A stretch of DNA of 16,120 nt from Moorena producens 3L. Lineage in GTDB: Bacteria; Cyanobacteriota; Cyanobacteriia; Cyanobacteriales; Coleofasciculaceae. The stretch is from contig NZ_GL890972.1 of NCBI RefSeq assembly GCF_000211815.1, positions 1 to 16,120 of the forward strand, written 5' to 3'. The position numbers and the translations under genes are program-made. How positions within the stretch are numbered: position 1 is the stretch's first letter; each line of letters begins with the position of its first letter. Positions 1-7,014 of the stretch are shown piece after piece. The notes beneath the pieces are model-generated. The model searched no databases. It was not told the origin of the DNA and was given only the letters and a program-made list of their open reading frames with translations.

Positions 1-47
1 ACGCTAACATTTTTTTTGTGAATTTTACTTTGGCTGTTTGACCTGGT

Positions 48-122
48 GGTGCGTTACGGAGCGGACTATACCAAGGCTGGCTAAGAAGCAAACAATTAGG
101 GCAAGTCCACCCCTAACGCACC
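48..122. repeat. Short MITE-like inverted repeat
   Basis: A perfect 9-bp inverted repeat (GGTGCGTTA at 48-56, TAACGCACC at 114-122) bounds a 75-bp segment. This resembles the small 'ggtgcgtta' palindromic units common in cyanobacterial intergenic DNA; a related half-motif occurs near 14184. An open frame running through it (38-226) has no ribosome-binding site and repeat-derived composition, so I do not call a gene here. Confidence 0.5.
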
Positions 123-222
123 CTACGCAACTATTACCTTTTACCTTAAAAAAAATAATATTCCATTTCCTTTCCGTACAATTTCTTCCAATACTCCCTC
201 AGAAAATAAATTCTACAAACCC

Positions 223-251
223 TTGACAAAGTAATTTATAATCATTATGAT
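223..251 (+). promoter_or_regulatory. Sigma70-type promoter of the 84-aa gene
   Basis: A perfect -35 box TTGACA (223-228) and a near-consensus -10 box TATGAT (246-251) are separated by exactly 17 bp. The promoter lies 33 bp upstream of the ATG at 284, so a short leader would result. It is the cleanest promoter in the window. Confidence 0.75.
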
Positions 252-254
252 TAT
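238..254. promoter_or_regulatory. Fur/Zur-like palindromic operator
   Basis: ATAATCAT-T-ATGATTAT is a perfect 17-bp palindrome (8-bp arms, one central base) that overlaps the -10 box. A-T rich palindromes built on TAATCATTATGATTA are typical of Fur-family boxes (Fur, Zur). A repressor bound here would block RNA polymerase. Which family member binds, and whether any does, is inference. Confidence 0.5.
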
Positions 255-283
255 GATATAAACTTCAAATAAAGGTTTTAACG

Positions 284-538
284 ATGACTGAAGAGTTTAT
301 CCCAAACGAAAACAACAATCCTGAAGAGATTACTCCCGCTAATACTCCTCAGGAACCTTCTCCAAAAAAATACCCAGTTAAGCACATTTTGAAAGGGTCA
401 CGTAAGGCCATAATCAAGACCATGCATACCCTATATGCACTGCGTTACGCGGAAATCTCGGAGTGGAGCCCCCTTCAGCCGACGGGCATCCCAGGGGAAT
501 TCATCACGATTATGACCAAGTACCTCATTATCGATTAA
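284..538 (+). CDS. Small conserved-type hypothetical protein (84 aa)
   Basis: I do not recognise a named domain. The first 30 residues are acidic, Asn/Pro-rich and probably disordered. From about residue 31 the protein becomes basic (KHILKGSRKAIIK) and then ends in a compact, conserved-looking segment (residues 47-84, with YALRYAEISEWSPLQPTG). The start is supported by an AAAGG Shine-Dalgarno-like stretch at 271-275 and by the strong promoter at 223-251. A GC-rich terminator follows directly. There is no signal peptide or membrane segment. The Fur/Zur-like palindrome over the -10 suggests a metal-responsive gene, but the protein has no Cys and a single His in the terminal segment, so it is not an obvious metal carrier. 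Confidence 0.8.
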   Translation: MTEEFIPNENNNPEEITPANTPQEPSPKKYPVKHILKGSRKAIIKTMHTLYALRYAEISEWSPLQPTGIPGEFITIMTKYLIID

Positions 539-547
539 ACTAGTTTA

Positions 548-566
548 GGGGGGGTAACCCCCCTTT
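548..566 (+). terminator. GC hairpin terminator of the 84-aa gene, used as IS target
   Basis: Six or seven G residues, TAA, six C residues and then TTT form a GC-only stem with a 3-nt loop, 10 nt after the stop codon at 538. The T tract is short and is shared with the terminal inverted repeat of the adjoining IS, so the original tract may have been displaced to the other side of the insertion. Confidence 0.55.
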
Positions 567-586
567 CAAGGGTATGTTTTTAAGAT

Positions 587-1810
587 TCATCCAGGGGCAG
601 GAGAAAAATCGGGAATAAATCTACCTGTAGGTAAAGGCATGCCCTTAATCGCAGATGCCAAAATTATTAAAAATCCTCGTCTGAAACAACTTAAACATCG
701 AGTAGGATTAGTTTTTAGCAATAAAATTGGCTTTTCTGGCATGCTCGGATTTTCCTTTGTCTGAGCAGAGGAGCTCATTTCATCCAAAGGAGGTAAGCTA
801 CTTGCTGGCAAATTCGCCTCGGCCTCTCCACCAATACTGACTAAAAATAAAGTAGCAACAGCAATGGCTAACCAGAGACGTTCTGCTCGTCGAGGGTCAT
901 TCATTTTAGTGTGATGCCAACCAAAACCACCTCGTTTGATGTCCTTGAAAAGACATTCAATCCAACCGCGCATACCATACCAACAAATCTGTGCTTGTTG
1001 AGGACTCAAATCTGTTACGATTAGCCAAGGATCGGCATAGCCAGAATCCCATTGAGCTAAAAGAGTGCAAGACAGACTGTTGGTTTTAAAACAAGTTACC
1101 TTTCCACTCCAAGATTGCCCCACTTGAGTAATTAATTCTGAAAGAGGAACAAATTGTTGCTCTGGTGAGGATTGATAATATCCCTGATGGTTAATACGCA
1201 TAAATGGATGCCAACCCAATTGTTCAATCGCTTCGTAGAACCAATCAGCGTATAAACCTCTGTCTGTAGTGACAATCACCAACCAGTCGGAAGGAACACC
1301 CTCTTGAAGAGAATCTAAGAGTTTGAGCCAGTAGGGTTTCCAACTGCCTTTTTCGTTTGCTCTCACTATTTTCCAAGCTACAGGAATTCCACAACCTCGA
1401 TAAACCACACTAATAACTAATAAAGTAAAACGCTGACCTAATGTGGAAGCATCCGCAGCTAATACTAAACTTTTTTCCTCTGATGACCACCAACTTAATA
1501 TCCAGCGTAACAACGGGACAAAGCTCTGTTCGACCTGGATTTCTCTACGCTTTCTTCCGTTTTTATCGACTTTACTATTATACCACTGCCTTAATCTTTC
1601 TCGAATTGTGTTCTCTGGTTGCTCTAGAATTTCCCCCAAAAACACAACTGCAGTAGATAAACCACAATGATGAGTCATCGCAATAGCAAAGCTCCACATT
1701 CCTAATACTACTGCTTGTGGTTTGCTTAAATGAGGCATTTTTTTGATGACCACCCGTAACCATTGTTGATAAGTAATTGGACGATTTTTGTTCACTGTGA
1801 TTGATGTCAC
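587..1810 (-). CDS. IS4-family DDE transposase
   Basis: This 407-aa transposase cuts and rejoins the ends of the surrounding IS. The catalytic triad is visible: D120 (LVLAADAS), D183 (VTTDRGLY) and E285. The last lies inside the IS4 signature Y-x2-R-x3-E-x6-K (Y278, R281, E285, K292). The N-terminal 110 residues form the usual helical DNA-binding part. The C-terminal 80 residues are basic and variable, and the stop codon lies within the left terminal repeat. Translation appears to start at a GTG (1810), with no clear Shine-Dalgarno sequence, so a start at an internal codon is possible. The frame is intact, so the element may still be active. Confidence 0.92.
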   Translation of the reverse strand: MTSITVNKNRPITYQQWLRVVIKKMPHLSKPQAVVLGMWSFAIAMTHHCGLSTAVVFLGEILEQPENTIRERLRQWYNSKVDKNGRKRREIQVEQSFVPLLRWILSWWSSEEKSLVLAADASTLGQRFTLLVISVVYRGCGIPVAWKIVRANEKGSWKPYWLKLLDSLQEGVPSDWLVIVTTDRGLYADWFYEAIEQLGWHPFMRINHQGYYQSSPEQQFVPLSELITQVGQSWSGKVTCFKTNSLSCTLLAQWDSGYADPWLIVTDLSPQQAQICWYGMRGWIECLFKDIKRGGFGWHHTKMNDPRRAERLWLAIAVATLFLVSIGGEAEANLPASSLPPLDEMSSSAQTKENPSMPEKPILLLKTNPTRCLSCFRRGFLIILASAIKGMPLPTGRFIPDFSPAPG

Positions 1811-1821
1811 GCGGGTTTAAT

Positions 1822-1839
1822 GTACAATAGTTATTGTAC
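1822..1839. promoter_or_regulatory. Palindrome upstream of transposase
   Basis: GTACAATA-GT-TATTGTAC is a perfect 8-bp-arm palindrome 12 bp upstream of the transposase GTG. Its position suits an operator or promoter element controlling transposase expression, or a hairpin in the leader that limits translation initiation. No regulator is known from the sequence. Confidence 0.35.
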
Positions 1840-1890
1840 TATGGAACACATTTGATAAATTCCCTGTTTCTGACTACTATTTAATGTAAT

Positions 1891-2120
1891 TTGCTCCGCG
1901 CCGGGCGCGGGTACGTCATGGTGGAACCAGTACAAAACAACGCGGGTAACGAACGTGATTGAAAATAAATTTCAGTACTCCAACAGTCGCTCTGTGTGAC
2001 CGCTACCCGAAGTTCTTTTGTCAATAGTTACCTACCAAAATCAATAACTTTTCAAGTTGGTGCAAGTGTCTCAGCCATCGCCCCGTCAGGGGATAGCCAT
2101 CAAGCAGAATTCGTCACTTA
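1891..2120 (+). ncRNA. Structured RNA candidate, HEARO/IscB omega-RNA-like
   Basis: A GC-rich block inside the AT-rich upstream part of the IS can fold extensively: a CCGCGC/GCGCGG hairpin (1896-1910), GTAC/GTAC closing TGGT/ACCA (1911-1933), a long-range pair CGGGTA/TACCCG (1943-1948 with 2004-2009), and CCCC-GTCA-GGGG (2081-2092). The 3' border is followed by ATGA (2121-2124). From memory, HEARO RNAs (HNH endonuclease-associated, the guide scaffolds of IscB) occur as stand-alone copies in cyanobacteria and sit just 5' of ATGA or GTGA. No IscB gene is present. The structure is seen in the sequence; the family assignment is inference and would need a covariance-model search. Confidence 0.45.
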
Positions 2121-2251
2121 ATGATTTTTATTGAATTCTCAAATCCTTCCTGGGGTTTGGGTTTCAAAATGTATTTCTGTTGAGTAATACCTAGGCGAAT
2201 GCCCAAATCTAAAAAACATACCCTTGAAAGGGGTAACCCCCCTGGCCAAGA

Positions 2252-2405
2252 CATCAGGTGTGATGTCAGCCGTCAGCCGTCAGCCGTCAGCCGTCAGCCG
2301 TCAGCCGTCAGCCGTCAGCCGTTGGCCACGCTACGCGAATGGCTAATAGCTAATAGCTGATAACTAATAGCTGAATGCTAATAGCTGAATGCTGATAGCT
2401 TACGG
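2252..2405. repeat. CAGCCGT heptamer array and CTAATAG repeats
   Basis: About eight tandem copies of a CAGCCGT heptamer (2264-2322) lead into a palindromic gcgtagcgtggcc-type element (2324-2339, reverse orientation). Variable copies of 'gctaatagctgaatg' follow. This is one of four blocks in the window built from tcagc/tgacgg/tatcagc words and ending in gctta(c). Confidence 0.85.
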
Positions 2406-2465
2406 TCTCATCACATGGGATTGTGTTTAGGTTTGGTTAAAAAATTGTAGTCATCATCAAAACCT

Positions 2466-2500
2466 ATAGCCGTGGAAAGTATTTCTGCGGCTATTTTTTT
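2466..2500 (+). terminator. Orphan Rho-independent terminator
   Basis: ATAGCCG (2466-2472) pairs perfectly with CGGCTAT (2488-2494) around a 15-nt loop, followed by an uninterrupted T tract. It reads on the plus strand, but no plus-strand gene lies between the IS and this point. It may end the transcript of the 84-aa gene from before the IS inserted, or an unrecognised small RNA. Confidence 0.55.
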
Positions 2501-2502
2501 GT

Positions 2503-2884
2503 GGAGTTGAAGGTTAGGATGTTTAATGAAGGTTAGGATGTTTAATGAAGGTTAGGATGTTTAAGGTTGAAGGTTAGGATGTTTAAGGTTGAAGGTTAGG
2601 ATGTTTAAGGTTTAAGGTTAGGATGTTGAAGGTTTAAGGTTAGGATGTTGAAGGTTGAAGGTTAGGATGTTGAAGATTAGGATGTTGAAGGTTTAAGGTT
2701 AGGATGTTGAAGGTTTAAAGTTAGGATGTTGAAGGTTTAAAGTTAGGATGTTGAAGGTTTAAGGTTAGAATGTTGAAGGTTGAAGGTTAGGATGTTTAAG
2801 GTTTAAGGTTAGGATGTTTAAGGTTTAAAGTTAGGATGTTGAAGGTTGAAGGTTAGGATGTTTAAGGTTTAAGGTTAGGATGTT
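2503..2884. repeat. Tandem array of GGTTAGGATGTT-based units
   Basis: More than fifteen degenerate copies of a roughly 18-24-bp unit (GAAGGTTAGGATGTT plus GAAGGTT or TAAGGTT) run for about 380 bp. Units differ mainly by g/t exchange in the linker (TTGAAGG against TTTAAGG). Stop codons are frequent, so it is not coding. It ends at the dispersed palindrome at 2886. Confidence 0.9.
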
Positions 2885-2885
2885 G

Positions 2886-2912
2886 TTCGCGTAGCGTGGC
2901 CTATTGGCCAAG
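2886..2912. repeat. Dispersed palindromic element (gcgtagcgtggcc type)
   Basis: TTCGCGTAGCGTGGCC followed by TTGGCCAAGG is a full copy of a palindromic word also found at 2324-2339 (reverse), 12397-12422 and, in diverged form, 16015-16040. GGCC/GGCC arms make it hairpin-capable. It resembles an abundant cyanobacterial REP-like sequence. Confidence 0.7.
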
Positions 2913-3000
2913 GTTATTAAGGTTGAATTTTGTTCGCCCTTGGTCTTTCAGTAGGGTATAGTAATCAGTTTAGGAATTGTGAGAATTGTTGATGCCATTT

Positions 3001-3044
3001 CCCTACTCCCTACTCCCTACTCCCTATTCCCTACTCCCTGTTCC
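3001..3044 (-). repeat. GGGAGTA heptamer repeat with G-quadruplex potential
   Basis: On the minus strand, six GGG runs are spaced by AGTA/AATA/AACA linkers, meeting the usual G3N1-7 pattern. The array forms the 3' end of the 75-aa gene and its untranslated tail. Confidence 0.75.
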
Positions 3045-3251
3045 ATTTTCTTGATAAGCTTTAGCGGAAGCTCTCAACCAAATGAATGCTCCGGTAGCGA
3101 ATGGAATTAGTAAAAAGAGAGTACCAAATGTCAAGGGATGTTCTCTGACATATTCGCTGTAAACCATCACTGCTATTGCTGAGCCACAATAAATTAACCC
3201 ACAGAGGGGAATAGCAATTACGAGTAAAGCAAATTTAGTGTCTTTATCCAT
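3024..3251 (-). CDS. Small two-helix membrane protein, unknown function (75 aa)
   Basis: Two hydrophobic segments, about residues 7-31 and 40-60, suggest a hairpin-type inner- or thylakoid-membrane protein with a short hydrophilic turn (YSEYVREHP). I do not recognise the family. The last seven residues (NGTGSRE) and the stop codon are encoded by the GGGAGTA/GGGAACA tandem repeat that follows, so the native C-terminus was probably replaced or extended by repeat invasion. No clear Shine-Dalgarno sequence precedes the ATG. A repeat-dense region on both sides means it is probably transcribed alone, or after the glycosyltransferase at 3531-5405, which lies upstream in the same direction. Confidence 0.6.
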   Translation of the reverse strand: MDKDTKFALLVIAIPLCGLIYCGSAIAVMVYSEYVREHPLTFGTLFLLIPFATGAFIWLRASAKAYQENGTGSRE

Positions 3252-3288
3252 GGTATTTTCACTAGGTTTTATCTTGTTATTTAAGCAA

Positions 3289-3530
<242 letters not shown>

Positions 3531-3533
<3 letters not shown>

Positions 3534-5405
3534 ATTATTAACACATCGATAAAGCTTATAACTATATTGACCAGCCCACTTTCCAGACGTCTTTTCTCGA
3601 AAACATTGCTGAGAGTCTAGGTCAACTTTGGTACGGAAATTGACTAACCATAGGTCTAATGGTCGTGGCAATTCCTTTAATTGTTGTTGTAACTGTTGGA
3701 CAGCATCCTCATAACTGGAACTATTCCGGTCACGAGCTACTAAGAAAAATTGGGGAAAATCCCTGGAATTACCATTAGAACCATTAGCAACAGTCATACC
3801 TTTCAATCCCCAAGCTAATCCCATCATGCGCCCGGTCTGTCCATGGTGTTTGTAGGTCGTTGCGATCGCAACTGGCGCTTCACTTGCTTCCTTAACAATA
3901 GACACTAATAGATCTGGACGTTCGTTTTGGAGATAACCAAGATTCGAGACTGTCACTAATCCACCCAACAGCCCAATCAACCAGACCGCTACAACTATCC
4001 TTTTGCCAAAGTTAGACTTATAGCTGTTTTCATCCCGATCAGGTACATCGAATTTTGTTCCATTTCCCTGCTCCGAAGTCCCTGCTCCGAAGTCCCTGTT
4101 CCCTATTCCCTGCTCCGAAGTCCCTGTTCCCTGTTCCCTGTTCCCTGTTCCCTGTTCCCTATTCCCCACTTCTGCAACAAGTCTAGTCTGATTCCAACAA
4201 CCACCTAAGCTCACTGCCACCAACAGGATCACTGCTGGAAAGTAGACGAAGTGAAAACGAGGGGCTGTGCTTAAATCTATACCGAAACCCCAAGTCAAGA
4301 CTAAACATAACCCAATTGCTGCCAAGACATAGTCCCTTAGGATGGTGATAGCGAAACGGTTATGGTGATCGAGTTGCTGCAATTTCAGTCCATAGCGGAG
4401 ATGGGATACTATCCAAACCACTAGGATTAAGGTAACTATACCGGAAACAATCACAATTCCTAGGGATAGGTCATAGAAAGAGGAAGGTAGCAGTAAAACC
4501 ATACTGAACAGCCATAGTAGGAATCGTCCTATGGGTTCAATCCATCGTGCGATCGCATTTTGGCTATAAATCCATTGGGTAGGGGGACTATCATGAATAG
4601 CTTGTAAGGCCGGTATCCACACTAAACATCCCGCTAAGGAACCCATAGCTACTCCATAAATCCGCCACCAGTAAGGTTTGAGCAAAGCTAGTCGGTCTTG
4701 CTGAGTTTGTCGCCAAGCTTGTCTCAATAATGCGATCGCTTCCGCACCTAAAGTCAAGATAAAGAAATAATGGGTAGCAATCCCCAGACTATTCACTCCC
4801 ACCCACGCTAACCCTAGCCAACTGGGCAACCCTTCACCACGGTGGATTAACTCTACCGCTTTCACCAAGCAACCGAGAGATGCTATCACCAGCAAAATAG
4901 CCAGAGTATAATGACGAGCCTGTTGAGCTAGGAAAATCCCGAAAGGAGAGACAGCCATCATTGCTGCTGCTATGTGACCTACCAATAGTGAGCGAAAGGC
5001 CAGCCGACCTAGGCAAAAGATAGCAGGAATCGAGATTACTCCCAATAAAGCAGAAAGCGATCGCACTGCCCAAATCGAAACCATACCATCCTCTAATCGG
5101 AATAGTTTCAGCCACAGATGGGTTAGAGCAAAATAAACTGGGGGATGGGTACTTTCCGTTAATAAATAATGAATAACATCACTAATGCCAGCTTCAGGAG
5201 ACGGTTGTAGTGGGCTTAATAGGGTTTCTACTCCCATAAACTGATTCAGAGGTAACGAGTAAAAACTGTTACCCAAGCTAAATACTGTTGTGGCACATTC
5301 ATCAGTCCAAGGAGGTAAAACCCCTAGACTAGCAAAGCGGAGCAAGGTCCCAATCGTAATCCACAGCAGCAGTAATAAAGGGGTTTGGGATTTTTTTAAG
5401 TACAT
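3531..5405 (-). CDS. GT-C membrane glycosyltransferase, GT39-like
   Basis: This 624-aa polytopic membrane enzyme probably moves a sugar from a polyprenyl-phosphate donor to an acceptor on the outer face of the cytoplasmic membrane. Residues 9-27 form the first of about ten membrane segments. The first periplasmic loop carries the acidic pair D35-E36 (PPWTDEC), the usual GT-C catalytic position. A second motif, E84 with H87-P88-P89, matches the HPP element of PMT/ArnT-like enzymes. Membrane segments continue to about residue 480, followed by a soluble C-terminal domain. Residues about 413-450 are a hydrophilic Gly/Asn/Glu/Gln insert encoded by GGGAACA-type tandem repeats inside a loop before the last helix. 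The acceptor cannot be told. Glycan context is lacking, since neighbours are repeats and an IS. Confidence 0.82.
4058..4168 (-). repeat. In-frame GGGAACA repeat inside the glycosyltransferase gene
   Basis: Tandem heptamers (GGGAACA, GGGAATA, and GGGACTTCGGAGCA variants on the coding strand) occupy about 111 bp, a multiple of three, so the reading frame is kept. They encode a NREQGTG-like low-complexity loop. Six or more GGG runs within 45 nt make the mRNA capable of a G-quadruplex. Confidence 0.85.
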
Positions 5406-5417
5406 AATCGGTTTTGA

Positions 5418-5480
5418 GGGAGTAGGGAGCAGGGAACAGCGGATCTGGGAATCGGGAATCGGGAATCGGGAATCGGGAAT
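5418..5480 (+). repeat. GGGAATC heptamer repeat upstream of the glycosyltransferase
   Basis: GGGAGTA and GGGAACA units pass into five GGGAATC units (5447-5480), then AAGAATT repeats to about 5530. It occupies the region immediately 5' of the glycosyltransferase start, where its promoter would be expected, and is G-quadruplex-capable on the plus (template) strand. Confidence 0.8.
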
Positions 5481-5615
5481 TAAGAATTTAGAATTGGTAA
5501 TTAAGAATTAAGAATTAAGAATTGGGAATCAGGAATCGGAAAAAAATATAATATCTTAAATTAAATTTCGATTGTTTTTAAGAGTAATTTTATTGAGATA
5601 TACGGAAAAAGTAAA

Positions 5616-6793
5616 GGGTGCATCTCATCTTTGTAAAAACATCATTAATAAAGCATCCCATTTAGGTAAGCACAGCGTAAAGAAAGAATCTTAGGAACAT
5701 TTTCAATATTCCATTGTGATCCTGATAGTTTAACTCGCATTCCTATTTGCTTAATTCCCGATTCAATTGCTCCTGAACCTAGGGAACTTATTCTTTCTTT
5801 TTGATAGTAGTCATAGTTGATTATTCGCTTATTATGAGTTTCTATATAGTTACAAAAATTTTGTGCTACTTTCTTTTTTAATCCCCTAAATAAATCTAAA
5901 GTCTCTGCTACTTTTCCTGACCAGAGAAGCTTTTCTCCCTTCTCTAAACGTTTCAAGGAACCTCCCACTTTATAAAGATTTTCCTTTAGATGATACCAAT
6001 CCAATATTTCTCTTCTTTGAGCCGGTTCTCCCAGTTCTTCAAATATATTCCAAATTCCTTGATGACCATCACCTGTACAAAAGAACGGGTTGAGAAGTTT
6101 TTGACTATTTATCCAATCTATTAAAACTTGATTTTCTTGAAAAAAAGCTCCTATATATGTTCCATTCAAACACACAGCTTTATAATCTTTCCATTCACAA
6201 GCTTTACCCTTTTCCTCTGTACGTAACCGGATTTTTCCTGCATCTAAGCTTACTTCTTGTATTCCTAATCTAGATTCTGGCAAGTCTAGATCTTGCTTTT
6301 TCACTAATCTATGTAATGTACTATGTGAAATTTTGATTCCCGTCATTGCCCATAAATCTTCCTCTGCTTTCTTATAAGATTCATTGGCACAAATAAGCAG
6401 AGCATTTTTTTCCAGTTTTGGACTTAATTGACTATGAGGTTTTAGCTCAAAATAATCCGCCTGTTTATCAGTGATTTCTACTTCTCCTACTATGGTTTTT
6501 ATTCGGCGAGGTCTGCCAATTTTTACTTGACTGACTTCTGAAAAAAAAATTTTGCTATTTCTGGAGAAACTTCTTCCTGAATATAGTCTCTTAAAGTAGT
6601 TTCTATATCCTCAAATCTTTGCTTATTTCCTGGGGGGGTGTGACGATATAAAAGTTGAGCGACAGCTTTTAAATGTTCTTTTAGCTCTTGCTTTTCTTCC
6701 GGACTCAAGTTCATGAATTTTAGTCATTATTAGAAATTGTTCATCATTAATTATATCATGATTTTGGTATTTTTGCAAAACTGAGATGCACCC
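5616..6793 (-). mobile_element. ISKra4-like insertion sequence with 8-bp target duplication
   Basis: Terminal inverted repeats GGGTGCATCTCA (5616-5627) and TGAGATGCACCC (6782-6793) bound 1178 bp and continue imperfectly inward (CTTTGTAAAAA against TTTTGCAAAAA). The flanks are identical: AAAGTAAA at 5608-5615 and at 6794-6801. The perfect duplication implies a recent insertion. Size and transposase place it near the short (ISMich2-like) group of the ISKra4 family, from memory of that family's size classes. Confidence 0.88.
5645..6714 (-). CDS. ISKra4-like transposase, split by a frame change at a T9 run
   Basis: The coding sequence lies in two frames. The first (6523-6714, 63 aa) begins MNLSPEEKQELKEH and is an N-terminal helical region. 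The second runs without stop from the T9 run (coding strand, 6541-6549) to 5645 and contains the catalytic part: D and D in VSLDAGKIR and CTGDGHQGIWN (residues 35 and 93 counted from the ATG at 6346), WYHLKENL, and E in GSGAIESGIKQIGMRVK (residue 195). Re-reading one T at AAATTTTTTTTTC (a -1 shift) yields an uninterrupted protein of about 356 aa. This may be programmed slippage or a simple inactivating deletion. The segment joining the two frames reads KIGRPRRIKTIVGEVEI, typical of this family. Confidence 0.85.
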
Positions 6794-6879
6794 AAAGTAA
6801 ATCGCGTTAAATCGTATAAACTTGGAAAGATATGCGAAAAAAATTATACTATCGTCAATAAATTGTGATAATTTTTATT

Positions 6880-7010
6880 CCCGACTCCCTCGGTGCGCTT
6901 TCCGTAGGCGAATTAAATTCGCCACGGGTCGCACCGCTCCCGACTCCCTCGGTGCGCTTTCCGTAGGCGAATTAAATTCGCCACGGGTCGCACCGCTCCC
7001 GACTCCCGAC
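6880..7010. repeat. Two tandem 59-bp hairpin units
   Basis: Two near-identical 59-bp copies (6880-6938, 6939-6997) are followed by a start of a third. Each holds nested arms GGTGCG/CGCACC, CCGT/ACGG and a perfect 17-bp palindrome GGCGAATT-A-AATTCGCC (6907-6923, 6966-6982), so each copy can form a cruciform or RNA hairpin. The array ends 5 bp from the stop codon of the 457-aa gene and may act as its terminator. A partial copy lies at 15334-15352. Confidence 0.85.
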
Positions 7011-7014
7011 TCCC

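Larger units (their letters stand above)
561..2232 (-). mobile_element. IS4-family insertion sequence, complete
   Basis: Terminal inverted repeats start TTTCAAGGGTATGTTTTT at 564 and, in reverse complement, at 2229. They match over about 24 bp with one mismatch. Outside them lies a direct repeat GGGGTAACCCCCC (551-563 and 2230-2242). Because the target is itself a palindrome, the exact border between IS end and target duplication is ambiguous by several bases. Long target duplications of about 9-13 bp fit the IS4 family. The element is about 1.67 kb with one transposase gene on the minus strand. It is unusual in having about 420 bp of non-coding DNA upstream of that gene. Confidence 0.85.

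Noticed and set aside
38..226. 62-aa open frame at the left end
   Set aside because: No ribosome-binding site; the frame runs through a palindromic repeat and the promoter region of the next gene; low-complexity composition.
1441..1670. Two plus-strand frames over the IS4-family transposase gene
   Set aside because: They are antisense shadows of an intact transposase with all catalytic motifs.
2503..2884. CRISPR array in the GGTTAGGATGTT repeats
   Set aside because: Spacers between units are variants of the unit itself, and units are too short; it is a degenerate tandem repeat.
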